Shown in pieces: positions 1 through 8,049 of a DNA stretch of 64,000 nt; position 1 is the first letter of the stretch; the number at the start of each line of letters is the position of its first letter. A model generated the notes under the pieces. The model did not search any database, was not told where the DNA came from, and saw only the letters and a list, made by a program, of their open reading frames with translations. The stretch lies in contig NZ_QJRY01000001.1 in NCBI RefSeq assembly GCF_003205195.1, positions 1,054,001 to 1,118,000 on the forward strand, in the 5' to 3' direction. A program made the translations under genes and the position numbers. This stretch comes from Peteryoungia wuzhouensis (GTDB taxonomy: Bacteria > Pseudomonadota > Alphaproteobacteria > Rhizobiales > Rhizobiaceae).

Positions 1-559
1 TCTCGATCAGATCACCATGCCTGGAGACATCGAGCCGGTCGAGCGTGCGCACCGGGCTTGCCGCCTGGCAATGGGCCGAGCGGAAGGTGGTGAAATCGTG
101 GTGGCCGACGAGCTGCTGGGCGGCCTCATGCATGGCCTCGTGGTCGAGCGGCTTCGGCACCCACCAGGCGCGGTTCGCCTCCAGCGCAAGACGCGCGGGG
201 CGGGTGATGATGCGGTAGAGGTAATGGCGGCGAAGGGCTGAGAAGCGCGCGTCGAAATCATCCGGGGCGGCGGCGACATCGACGATCGAGACCTGTTCGC
301 CGGCCTGGGCCAAATGGGCGTTCAGGGCATTGCGCAGCTTGTAGGGCACCCAGGCGCGGGAGAGATCGGCATGGATGACCTGGCCCTTGGCATGTACGCC
401 GGAATCGGTGCGGCCGGCGCCTCTGATGACGACGGTTTCGCCCGACAGCGCCAGAATGGCATTCTCGATGGCCGACTGCACGGCATGGCCATTGTCCTGG
501 CGCTGCCAGCCGACATAGGCCGTGCCGTCATATTCGACGATCATGCGAAAGCGGGGCAT
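1..559 (-). CDS. truA: tRNA pseudouridine(38-40) synthase TruA (3' part missing)
   Basis: Isomerises uridines 38-40 of the tRNA anticodon arm to pseudouridine in the cytoplasm. Reading the minus strand from the ATG at 559 gives [20 protein letters not shown], the classic TruA start. The catalytic-Asp motif [12 protein letters not shown] follows at about residues 50-61. About 186 codons are visible against a usual length near 250, so the C-terminal quarter lies beyond the window edge. The ATG overlaps the stop codon of the upstream fmt (ATGA), which implies translational coupling in a def/fmt/truA group. No frame disruption is seen in the visible part. Confidence 0.95.
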   Translation of the reverse strand, partial: MPRFRMIVEYDGTAYVGWQRQDNGHAVQSAIENAILALSGETVVIRGAGRTDSGVHAKGQVIHADLSRAWVPYKLRNALNAHLAQAGEQVSIVDVAAAPDDFDARFSALRRHYLYRIITRPARLALEANRAWWVPKPLDHEAMHEAAQQLVGHHDFTTFRSAHCQAASPVRTLDRLDVSRHGDLIE

Positions 560-1503
560 CAGGCGATCACCGTGCCCTTGGCAAGCGGCGTGCCGCGCAG
601 GAAATCCTGCGCATCGAGCGGCTTGCCGCCGGCCTTTTGCAGGCGCACGAGGCTGACGGCGCCGGTGCCGCAGGCAACGGTCAGGTGATCGTCAAGTAGT
701 GTGCCCGGAGCGCCGCGTTGGCCGTCTGCTTCGGCCAGATGGGATGCGAGCAGCTTGACGCGCTCGGGCTTGCCGCCGACCTCGATTTCGGTCCAGGCGC
801 CGGGAAAGGGGGCGAGACCCCGGATATGGTCGTGAACCTCGCGGGCGGGACGGGCAAAGTCAACGCGGGTTTCGGCCTTGTCGATCTTGGCGGCGTAGAG
901 CACGCCCTCTTCCGGCTGCGCGACGGTTTCGAGCGCTCCTTTTTCCAGGAGCGCCATGGCCTCGACCATGGCCTCGGCCCCCACGAGGCTCAGAGCATCA
1001 TGCAGTTCGCCGGCGGTCATATCGGGGGCAATCGCGATCTTGCGGGTGAGTGCCACGGGGCCGGTGTCGAGGCCCTTGTCCATTTTCATCACCATCATGC
1101 CGGTCTCGGCATCGCCGGCCATGATCGCCCGCTGGATGGGGGCGGCACCGCGCCAGCGCGGCAGGAGCGAGGCGTGGCCGTTGTAGCAGCCGAGGCGCGT
1201 GCCATCGAGGATGGCCTGGGGCAAGAGCAGGCCATAGGCGACGACCACGGCGACATCGGCTTGCAGGGCGGCGAAGGCTTCGCGGTCGGCGGGGTCGCGG
1301 AAATTGAGCGGGTGGCGGACCTCGATTCCGAGCTCTTCGGCGGCCTGATGGACCGGGGATTTCTGCAAGTCCAGGCCACGGCGGCCGCCCGGGCGGGGCG
1401 GCTGGGAATAGGCGGCGACGATGTGGTGGCCGGCGGCGTGAAGCGCCTTGAGGGTGGCGACGGAGAAGGCCGGCGTCCCCATGAAAATGATGCGCAGTGC
1501 CAT
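559..1503 (-). CDS. fmt: methionyl-tRNA formyltransferase
   Basis: Formylates the amino group of Met-tRNA(fMet) using 10-formyl-tetrahydrofolate, for translation initiation. The protein is 314 residues, normal for the family. It starts [14 protein letters not shown] and carries the folate-binding and catalytic segment [17 protein letters not shown] near residue 105 and the GLDTGP motif with the catalytic Asp. An in-frame upstream start would add 12 residues, but the family begins at MALRI, so 1503 is chosen. The stop codon overlaps the truA start, and def lies 52 bases upstream on the same strand. Fmt adds the formyl group that Def later removes. Confidence 0.97.
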   Translation of the reverse strand: MALRIIFMGTPAFSVATLKALHAAGHHIVAAYSQPPRPGGRRGLDLQKSPVHQAAEELGIEVRHPLNFRDPADREAFAALQADVAVVVAYGLLLPQAILDGTRLGCYNGHASLLPRWRGAAPIQRAIMAGDAETGMMVMKMDKGLDTGPVALTRKIAIAPDMTAGELHDALSLVGAEAMVEAMALLEKGALETVAQPEEGVLYAAKIDKAETRVDFARPAREVHDHIRGLAPFPGAWTEIEVGGKPERVKLLASHLAEADGQRGAPGTLLDDHLTVACGTGAVSLVRLQKAGGKPLDAQDFLRGTPLAKGTVIA

Positions 1504-1555
1504 GTCGGGTCTCGCCTTCAAGAGCGGAGGGTCGCGCAAAGCTGCGCGGCCTCGA

Positions 1556-2068
1556 TCAAATCTTCTGACGGGCAGCCTTGGTGAAGCGCTTGATGACCAT
1601 CTCGCGCTTCAGGCGGGAGATATGGTCGATGAACAGCACGCCGTCGAGATGGTCGATCTCGTGCTGCAGGCAGGTGGCGAGCAGGCCGTCGGCTTCGGTC
1701 GTGACTTCCTTGCCGATGCGATCGAGCGAGGTGACGGTGATCGTCGCCGGGCGTTCGACTTCTGCGTAATAATCCGGGATCGACAGGCAGCCTTCCTCAT
1801 AGACCGAGCGCTCATCGGAGGAGCGGATGATCTTGGGATTGATGAAGACGAGGGGTTTGGGATCTTCGCCTTCCTTGGCGAGATCGATCACGAGCAGTCG
1901 GCGCGGCACGCCGACCTGGATCGCGGCGAGTCCGATGCCGGGGGCCTCGTACATGGTCTCGAGCATGTCATCGACAAGCTGGTTCAGCTCGGAATCCACG
2001 CGCTCCACAGGTTCGGAGACCTGGCGCAGCAGCGGATCGGGCAGGATTATGAGTGGCTTGATGGTCAT
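1556..2068 (-). CDS. def: peptide deformylase
   Basis: Metalloenzyme that removes the N-formyl group from nascent proteins. At 170 residues it has the standard length. All three family motifs are present: GIGLAAIQ (44-51), EGCLS (92-96, metal-binding Cys94) and HEIDH (136-140, two metal-binding His and the catalytic Glu). The start has a strong GGGAGG ribosome-binding site 4-9 bases upstream. That site is one arm of a possible hairpin at 2072-2100 (listed separately). It is followed on the same strand by fmt and truA. Confidence 0.97.
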   Translation of the reverse strand: MTIKPLIILPDPLLRQVSEPVERVDSELNQLVDDMLETMYEAPGIGLAAIQVGVPRRLLVIDLAKEGEDPKPLVFINPKIIRSSDERSVYEEGCLSIPDYYAEVERPATITVTSLDRIGKEVTTEADGLLATCLQHEIDHLDGVLFIDHISRLKREMVIKRFTKAARQKI

Positions 2069-2071
2069 GAG

Positions 2072-2100
2072 CCTCCCTTAGCGCAAGTTCGAAAGGGAGG
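2072..2100 (-). promoter_or_regulatory. hairpin covering the def ribosome-binding site
   Basis: On the minus strand CCTCCCTT (2093-2100) and AAGGGAGG (2072-2079) form a perfect 8-bp inverted repeat with a 13-base loop. The downstream arm contains the Shine-Dalgarno sequence of def, whose ATG is at 2068. The structure could act as a terminator-like end for the chemoreceptor mRNA upstream, or it could gate def translation. The repeat and its overlap with the ribosome-binding site are seen directly. Any regulatory role is inference. Confidence 0.4.
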
Positions 2101-2144
2101 AAATCGAAAAAAGCATCGAATTCCTCCCGTATCCGATGTTGCGA

Positions 2145-3638
2145 TCAGGCGGCGGTGCGGCGCTGGCCGTGGCCGGTGTTCTCGGTGCGGGTGCGGATAT
2201 GGCTCATCAGTTCGACGAGGCCGGCGACTTCGGCGCGCAGGCGGCGGGTTTCTTCCGAGGTCTGCTCGACCATGCCGCTGTTTTCATGGGTCAGGAGATC
2301 CATGTTGCGGGTCGCCTGGTTGACTTCGTTGAGGCCGGTCGCCTGGTCCTTGGCGGCGGTCGCGATATCCGAAACGAAGCTGTCGATGGCATCGATGCGA
2401 GCGATTATGTCGCCCAGGACCTCACCGGTGCCGGTGACGAGTTCGACGCCCTGCTTGACCTGGCCTGAGCTCTGGGAAATCAGCTGCTTGATTTCCTTGG
2501 CGGCATCGGCCGAGCGCTGGGCGAGCTGGCGGACCTCTTGCGCCACAACCGCAAAACCCTTGCCGGCATCGCCAGCACGGGCCGCTTCGACGCCGGCGTT
2601 CAGGGCGAGAAGGTTCGTCTGGAAGGCAATTTCGTCGATGACGCCGATGATCTTGGAGATCTCGGTGGACGATTTCTCGATCGCATCCATGGCGTTGACG
2701 GCACGCGACACGACCGTGCCGGAGGTCTGCGCCTGTTGCTGCGTCTCGCGCACGGCCGCCGAGGCGCGTTCGGCATTGGCCGCGGTCTGGCTGACGCTGA
2801 CGGAGAGCTGCTGGAGCGCGGTCGAGCTCTGCTGGACACCGGCGGCCTGGCGGGTGGTGCGGCTCGCAAGTTCGCTCGACGCATGGGCAATGGCATCGGT
2901 GCCGCCGAGGATTTCTTCCGATGCGCGGCGGATGGCGGCGAAGGAGACGTTCAGCTTGTCGACCGTGTCGTTGTAATAGCCGGCCATTTCCTTGAAGTTT
3001 TGCGGCAGGTCGGTGGTCATGTGGCTTTCGAAATCGCTGCGGGCGAGCGATTCCAGACCACGGCGCAGGTGCTCCATGGCAATCGCCTGGTCGGCCTCGA
3101 AGCGGGCCCGTTCTTCTTCGAGCGCCTTGCGCTTGGTTTCCAGCTCGTCGAGATAGACCGAGATGGCATAATCCATGTCGAGCATGGCGGCCTTGACCAC
3201 GGCCCTCATCTTATTCGCCAGGGTTTCGGCATGGCGTTTGCCGAAGGGGAAGGGCCAATGCTTGACCAGAATGCCGGAGAGCAGTTCACCGACCAGCATG
3301 GAATAGCCGCCGATATACCAGCGCGGCTCAAGCCCGATGCGGGCATGGGCCTTGCCGACGGCGGTGACGCCGCGCACGTAATCCTCGTCGAAGCTGCCCT
3401 TGGCGACCTTGTCCCAATGGCCGATCTGCGCGTTCTTGGCACCGCTCATATGGGCGCCGTCGCGGAAGAAACCTGCCGTCTTGGCGGTCTTGGCGACCTT
3501 GGCGTAGAACTTGTCCAGCGCCGGTCCCATGACATCACCGATCGTCGGACGGAGCTCTCCCAGGGTGTCGCGCGTCTTCTGGTCGATTTCCAGGAAGTCG
3601 AGGCGTTCGGACAGATCGGTGTTCGATTTCTGATGCAT
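2145..3638 (-). CDS. globin-coupled methyl-accepting chemotaxis protein (HemAT-like), copy 1
   Basis: Soluble chemoreceptor of 497 residues with no membrane segment. Residues about 1-170 are a protoglobin-type sensor; the segment [19 protein letters not shown] carries the likely proximal haem histidine. A HAMP-like linker ([21 protein letters not shown]) leads into an MCP signalling domain. Its hairpin tip is the very conserved stretch from [21 protein letters not shown] to [15 protein letters not shown]. It probably senses oxygen or a related gas and signals to CheA/CheW. The C-terminus (GHGQRRTAA) lacks a CheR-docking pentapeptide. A close paralogue lies immediately upstream on the same strand, with about 115 bases between them. 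The ligand is inferred from family. Confidence 0.9.
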   Translation of the reverse strand: MHQKSNTDLSERLDFLEIDQKTRDTLGELRPTIGDVMGPALDKFYAKVAKTAKTAGFFRDGAHMSGAKNAQIGHWDKVAKGSFDEDYVRGVTAVGKAHARIGLEPRWYIGGYSMLVGELLSGILVKHWPFPFGKRHAETLANKMRAVVKAAMLDMDYAISVYLDELETKRKALEEERARFEADQAIAMEHLRRGLESLARSDFESHMTTDLPQNFKEMAGYYNDTVDKLNVSFAAIRRASEEILGGTDAIAHASSELASRTTRQAAGVQQSSTALQQLSVSVSQTAANAERASAAVRETQQQAQTSGTVVSRAVNAMDAIEKSSTEISKIIGVIDEIAFQTNLLALNAGVEAARAGDAGKGFAVVAQEVRQLAQRSADAAKEIKQLISQSSGQVKQGVELVTGTGEVLGDIIARIDAIDSFVSDIATAAKDQATGLNEVNQATRNMDLLTHENSGMVEQTSEETRRLRAEVAGLVELMSHIRTRTENTGHGQRRTAA

Positions 3639-3661
3639 GGTTCCAACGCGAGGTTATGTGA

Positions 3662-3675
3662 TTGACAGTCGTCAA
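3662..3675. promoter_or_regulatory. FNR/FixK-like palindrome TTGA-N6-TCAA
   Basis: The sequence TTGACAGTCGTCAA is a perfect inverted repeat (TTGAC/GTCAA with a 4-base centre) and fits the FNR/FixK half-site pattern TTGA-N6-TCAA. It lies 24-37 bases upstream of the start codon of the first globin chemoreceptor. That is closer than a standard activator position, so a repressing or non-regulatory role is also possible. Function is inferred from pattern only. Confidence 0.35.
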
Positions 3676-3753
3676 GCAGACCTGTCACGGTTTTCTAAAC
3701 AGAAGCTAAACACCACCGAACCTTAACCCTTCATTTCAAGCCGGGGGCCATTT

Positions 3754-5265
3754 CTATCCCGCCATGCGCCGGACGGGTGTCGAGCGCTGCCGGGGCTGGG
3801 CGTGACCATCATGGATGCGGAAACCCTGAAGGGCTGCCAGCAGACGTTCGGCCTCTTCGCCGAGCGTTGCGGTCTGGGCGGAGGTTTCCTCGACCATGGC
3901 GGCGTTGCGCTGGGTGATCTGGTCCATGGAGGCGATCGAGGTGTTGACCTCGCGCAGGCCGCCGGACTGGTCGGCGGCGGCGGCCGCGATGGTGCCGACG
4001 ATCTCGTTGATTTCGCCGATGCGGACGATGATCTGTTTCAGGGCGTCGCCGGCATTGTTGACGAGGCCGACGCCGGAATTGACCTGGGTGGAGCTTTGGG
4101 AGATCAGGCTCTTGATCTCGCGCGCCGCATTGGCGCAGCGCTGGGCAAGTTCTCGGACTTCCTGCGCGACGACCGCGAAACCACGTCCGGCCTCGCCGGC
4201 ACGCGCGGCCTCGACGCCGGCATTGAGCGCGAGCAGGTTGGTCTGGAAGGCAATTTCATCGATGACGCCGATGATCTTGGAGATGGCATCGGAGGATTTC
4301 TCGATGGCGCCCATGGCATCGACAGCGCGGGAGACGACCGCTTCGGACACACGCGCCTCGTCGAGCGCCACGCCGACGACCTGGGCGGCTTTCTGGGCGC
4401 CATCAGCGGTGAGGGTAACGTTCTGGGTGAGTTCATGCAGGGCGGCCGTGCTTTCCTCGAGGCCGGCTGCCTGCTGTTCGGTGCGCTGGGCGAGATCGTC
4501 AGTCGCCTCCGCGATGGCCGACGTCGACTTGAAGATCTCGTCGGCGGAGCTGCGGACCGTGCCGATGGTGGAGCGGAGGGCATCCACCGAGGCGTTGTAG
4601 TCCCGTGCCATTTCGACGAAATTGGCCGGCAGATCATCCGGCAGACGCGCTTCGAGATCGCCGGCGGCGAGTTTTGTCAGGACCGTGCGCAATGCGGCCA
4701 GCGCAGTCGCCTGTTCTGCCTCGGCGCGCAGGCGGGTGTCCTCGGCCTTCTGGCGCTCGGCGGCGAGGATGTCGAGATAGACGGTGATGGAATAATCCAT
4801 GTCGAGCATGGCCGCTTTCATCACCACCGAAATCTCGTCGGCCAGTTGCGGCGCCTTCTGGCGGCCAAAGCGGCTTGGCCAGCGATCGCGGGCCACGGCA
4901 TGGATCAACTGTTCGAGGACCAGCGCGTAGCCCCCGATATACCAGCGAGGCTCGAGGCCGATGCGGGCATGGGCCTTGCCGACCTTGGTGACGCCATCGA
5001 CATAGCTTTCGGTGTAGTCGCCCGTGCCGACGATGCCCCAATGTTCTTCCTGACGGCCCTTGGCACCGCGAATATGATCCTCGCCACGGAAGAACGCCGC
5101 AGTTTCCGGGACCTTGCGGATCTTGTCGTAGAAGATGTCGAGCGCAGCGCCGATATTGGCCCGGATCAGGGGACCCATGCGCCGAAGGGTCTCTCGCCCC
5201 TTGTCGTCCAACCCGAGAAAGCGAAGGCGGTTTTTCAGATCGGCATTGTCACTCTGCGACACCAT
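3754..5265 (-). CDS. globin-coupled methyl-accepting chemotaxis protein (HemAT-like), copy 2
   Basis: Paralogue of the preceding receptor, 503 residues from the chosen start, soluble. It has the same order: globin sensor with [19 protein letters not shown] (proximal His), a HAMP-like linker (LAAGDLEARLPDDLP), and an MCP signalling domain with the conserved tip [14 protein letters not shown]. The frame stays open to 5403, but MVSQSDNADLKNRLRFLGLD aligns with the start of copy 1, so 5265 is preferred; an ATG at 5283 is also possible. No clear Shine-Dalgarno sequence decides between them. The C-terminus is basic (TPVRRMAG) without an adaptation pentapeptide. It probably arose by tandem duplication and then diverged. 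Confidence 0.88.
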   Translation of the reverse strand: MVSQSDNADLKNRLRFLGLDDKGRETLRRMGPLIRANIGAALDIFYDKIRKVPETAAFFRGEDHIRGAKGRQEEHWGIVGTGDYTESYVDGVTKVGKAHARIGLEPRWYIGGYALVLEQLIHAVARDRWPSRFGRQKAPQLADEISVVMKAAMLDMDYSITVYLDILAAERQKAEDTRLRAEAEQATALAALRTVLTKLAAGDLEARLPDDLPANFVEMARDYNASVDALRSTIGTVRSSADEIFKSTSAIAEATDDLAQRTEQQAAGLEESTAALHELTQNVTLTADGAQKAAQVVGVALDEARVSEAVVSRAVDAMGAIEKSSDAISKIIGVIDEIAFQTNLLALNAGVEAARAGEAGRGFAVVAQEVRELAQRCANAAREIKSLISQSSTQVNSGVGLVNNAGDALKQIIVRIGEINEIVGTIAAAAADQSGGLREVNTSIASMDQITQRNAAMVEETSAQTATLGEEAERLLAALQGFRIHDGHAQPRQRSTPVRRMAG

Positions 5266-5538
5266 CGTAATTCTACTATCCATTGCAAGACTGCGGCAAA
5301 ATCGCCGAACCGTTTCATAAGCAGACCCTGAAATGGTAAATCTATGGTTTCTAAAATGCGAAGCTTTCCCCCTATTTATGAAGGGTATAGCGTTGGTGAC
5401 CACTTATCGGCCCTGCCCTTGTCTTTTATCAGTTATGCCCGCACAAAAAGTCTCATGTCCACCAGGCCAAAACAGCAGGGCCTGGAAACGTTCACTCTTT
5501 GATCTGTTTCGGCGGGGCGAATCGCGTATAGTCTTGTG

Positions 5539-6762
5539 ATGAACATCCAAGACATTCCCGCCATCACCATCGGCTCCGTCACGCTCGGCCCCGGCATTCT
5601 GCTGGCGCTCGCCGCAGGACTGGTTCTCCTCCCCATTCTTGCCCTGTTCCTGGGCTCGATGCGCGCCGCGCGCATCCGGGCTCAGATGATGGAGGATACG
5701 CTGCGGCGCGACGAGGCGGCCGAGGCAAGGCTCGCCGAACTGCTGAAAGCGCAGGCCGAGATGCAGGGGCGGCTCGCGACCATGGCCGAGGTCTTCGGCA
5801 GCCGGCAGGCGGAACTGAACCAGTCGATCAGCCAACGGCTTGATGGCATGACGCACCGGCTGGGAACGACGATCACCGAGCAGACGAAATCGACCCACGA
5901 CAACCTGCGCACGCTGCAGGAGCGGCTGGCGGTGATCGATGCGGCGCAGAACAACATCCAGTCGCTGGCCAAGGATGTCGTCGGGTTGCAGGCGATCCTC
6001 TCCAACAAGCAGACGCGCGGGGCCTTTGGCCAGTCACGTATGGAGACGATCGTTGCCGACGGGCTGCCGATGGGTGCCTATGAATTCCAGACGACGCTGT
6101 CGAACGGATCGCGGCCCGACTGCACGATCCGGATGCCGAACAATTCCCCGCCGCTGGTGGTCGATGCGAAGTTTCCGCTGGAGGCGTGGAATGCGATCCG
6201 TGACGGGGAAACACCGGAGCACAAGAAGATCGCCAGCCAGCAGTTCCGCCGCGACATCGAGGTGCATATCAAGGATATCGCCGACAAATATCTTCTGCCG
6301 GGCGAGACGCAGGAAATGGCATTCCTGTTCGTGCCGTCGGAATCGATCTTTGCGGAGATCCACGAGAATTTCGAAGGCGTGGTGCAGAAGGCGCATCGCC
6401 AGCGGGTGGTCATCGTTTCGCCATCCCTGCTGATGCTCTCGATCCAGGTCATCCAGGCCGTACTGAAGGATCAGCGCATGCGCGAGCAGGCGCATCTGAT
6501 CCAGGGCGAAGTGATCCGGCTGATGGAGGACCTCAGCCGCCTGGACGACCGGACACGCAAGTTGCAGAGCCATTTTCTGGCCGCGCAGAAGGATGTTGAA
6601 CAGATCATCACCTCCTCGGACAAGCTGGCCAAGCGCGGCGCCAAGATCGAGGCGATGGAGTTCGAGGTGCCCGGCGGTGCCGCCGATGCCGGAGACGGCG
6701 CGTCCCGGGCCGTGGAAAGCCGCACGGGGCTGCTCAAGCTCAGGGTTGTTGACGAAGACTGA
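5539..6762 (+). CDS. rmuC: DNA recombination protein RmuC
   Basis: RmuC family protein, implicated in limiting DNA inversion/recombination and predicted to be nuclease-related. It is 407 residues with an N-terminal hydrophobic anchor (about residues 12-40), a coiled-coil region (about 45-150) and the conserved RmuC core. The core includes QTTLSNGSRPDCTIRMP, VVDAKFPLEAW and FLFVPSES. A GTG codon lies directly before the ATG; the ATG at 5539 is taken as start. It stands alone on the plus strand, divergent from the globin chemoreceptors. Confidence 0.93.
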   Translation: MNIQDIPAITIGSVTLGPGILLALAAGLVLLPILALFLGSMRAARIRAQMMEDTLRRDEAAEARLAELLKAQAEMQGRLATMAEVFGSRQAELNQSISQRLDGMTHRLGTTITEQTKSTHDNLRTLQERLAVIDAAQNNIQSLAKDVVGLQAILSNKQTRGAFGQSRMETIVADGLPMGAYEFQTTLSNGSRPDCTIRMPNNSPPLVVDAKFPLEAWNAIRDGETPEHKKIASQQFRRDIEVHIKDIADKYLLPGETQEMAFLFVPSESIFAEIHENFEGVVQKAHRQRVVIVSPSLLMLSIQVIQAVLKDQRMREQAHLIQGEVIRLMEDLSRLDDRTRKLQSHFLAAQKDVEQIITSSDKLAKRGAKIEAMEFEVPGGAADAGDGASRAVESRTGLLKLRVVDED

Positions 6763-6912
6763 CGGGCTGGTCCACAAGAGCGCAATACCCCCAGACCATG
6801 TCCGGCGACCTCCGTGGCGCCTTCCATGGTCTGATGTCTTGTTTTCTCGCAATTGCGGACGCAAAACCGGTTCCGACTTTTGCTGGGAATTGCTTCAGGG
6901 AGGCCCGCGCTC

Positions 6913-7812
6913 ATGATCACCGTATTCGGCTCCATCAATATGGATCTCGTCGCCACCACGCCACGCCTGCCGGTTCCCGGCGAGACGGTGGCCGGCACGA
7001 GCTTTGCCACGGCGGCCGGCGGCAAGGGCGCCAATCAGGCACTGGCCGCACGGCGGGCGGGGGCCGACGTGCGGATGGTGAGCGCCGTGGGTCGCGACGA
7101 ATTCGCGGCGCCTGCGGTCGCATTGCTGGACGCGGCGGGAACCGATCTCTCCGGCGTGAAGACGGTCGACGGGCCGACGGGTACGGCTCTCATCCTGGTC
7201 GGCGGCGACGGCGAGAACATGATTGCCGTGGTTGCCGGGGCAAACGGCACGGTCGACGCCGGGCAGGCGGAAGCGGCCGTTTCGGCACTGAAGGCCGGCG
7301 ATACACTGATGCTGCAGCTGGAGGTGCCGGCCAAGGCCGTGGAAGCGGCGCTCAAGGCAGCCAAGGGCGCCGGCGTGCGGACGATCCTCAATCTGGCACC
7401 GCTGACGGCGGAAGCCGCGACCCTGGCAAAACTCGCGGATGTGGTGATTGCCAACGAAACCGAATTCGAGCTCCTCGCCGGACGCCAGGGATTGACGGCC
7501 GCCGAACGGGAAGAGACCGCCCTTTCCATGCATCGCGAGACGGGCCAGGTGCTGATCATCACGCTCGGCGCTGCCGGCGTGATCGCCGCCGAAGGCGGCG
7601 TGCTGCACAAGGCACAAGGGCTGAAGATCGAGCCGGTCGACACCGTCGGCGCCGGGGACACGTTCTGCGGCTATTTTGCCGCAAGCCTGGATGCGGGTCT
7701 CGGCTTCGACGCGGCGCTTCGACGCGCGGCAGTCGCGGGGTCTCTGGCCTGCCTCAAGGCTGGCGCGCAGCCCTCGATCCCCGTGGCGGGCGATGTCGCG
7801 GGCAGGCTATAA
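6913..7812 (+). CDS. rbsK: ribokinase (PfkB family)
   Basis: Phosphorylates ribose at O5 with ATP, feeding the pentose phosphate pathway. It is 299 residues. Visible motifs are the N-terminal sugar-binding GSINMDLV, the PfkB glycine motif GGKGANQA (about 37-44) and the C-terminal anion-hole/catalytic motif DTVGAGDTFCG, with the catalytic Asp near residue 249. The start at 6913 is fixed by a good GGGAGG about 8 bases upstream; longer frames are not supported. A nucleoside hydrolase, which releases ribose, lies about 2.7 kb away past one chemoreceptor gene, so the two may work together in nucleoside salvage. Confidence 0.92.
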   Translation: MITVFGSINMDLVATTPRLPVPGETVAGTSFATAAGGKGANQALAARRAGADVRMVSAVGRDEFAAPAVALLDAAGTDLSGVKTVDGPTGTALILVGGDGENMIAVVAGANGTVDAGQAEAAVSALKAGDTLMLQLEVPAKAVEAALKAAKGAGVRTILNLAPLTAEAATLAKLADVVIANETEFELLAGRQGLTAAEREETALSMHRETGQVLIITLGAAGVIAAEGGVLHKAQGLKIEPVDTVGAGDTFCGYFAASLDAGLGFDAALRRAAVAGSLACLKAGAQPSIPVAGDVAGRL

Positions 7813-8049
7813 AACGTCTTCCTGATCAAACTCTTGATATATTAGCAAAAAATCAATCGCCTGAGGCGGTTTGAGGGCGTTTGCCTTCAAGCATTTTTTA
7901 CGAATGAACCTTCATCTTCCGGTGCAAGGCCGCCCGACCTTTCCGGACGGCTCCCTGCCCCCGTGCTTCCATGATGGAGCATGTTCCAGCATTGCGAACG
8001 CATCACGTGTCTCCAATGTCATCGTTTTTCATGTGAGCATGAGGAAGCA

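Noticed and set aside
7813..8049. Terminator or operator between ribokinase and chemoreceptor genes
   Set aside because: Only a 5-bp GC hairpin (CGCCT/AGGCG) was seen, too weak to call. The rest shows no convincing structure.
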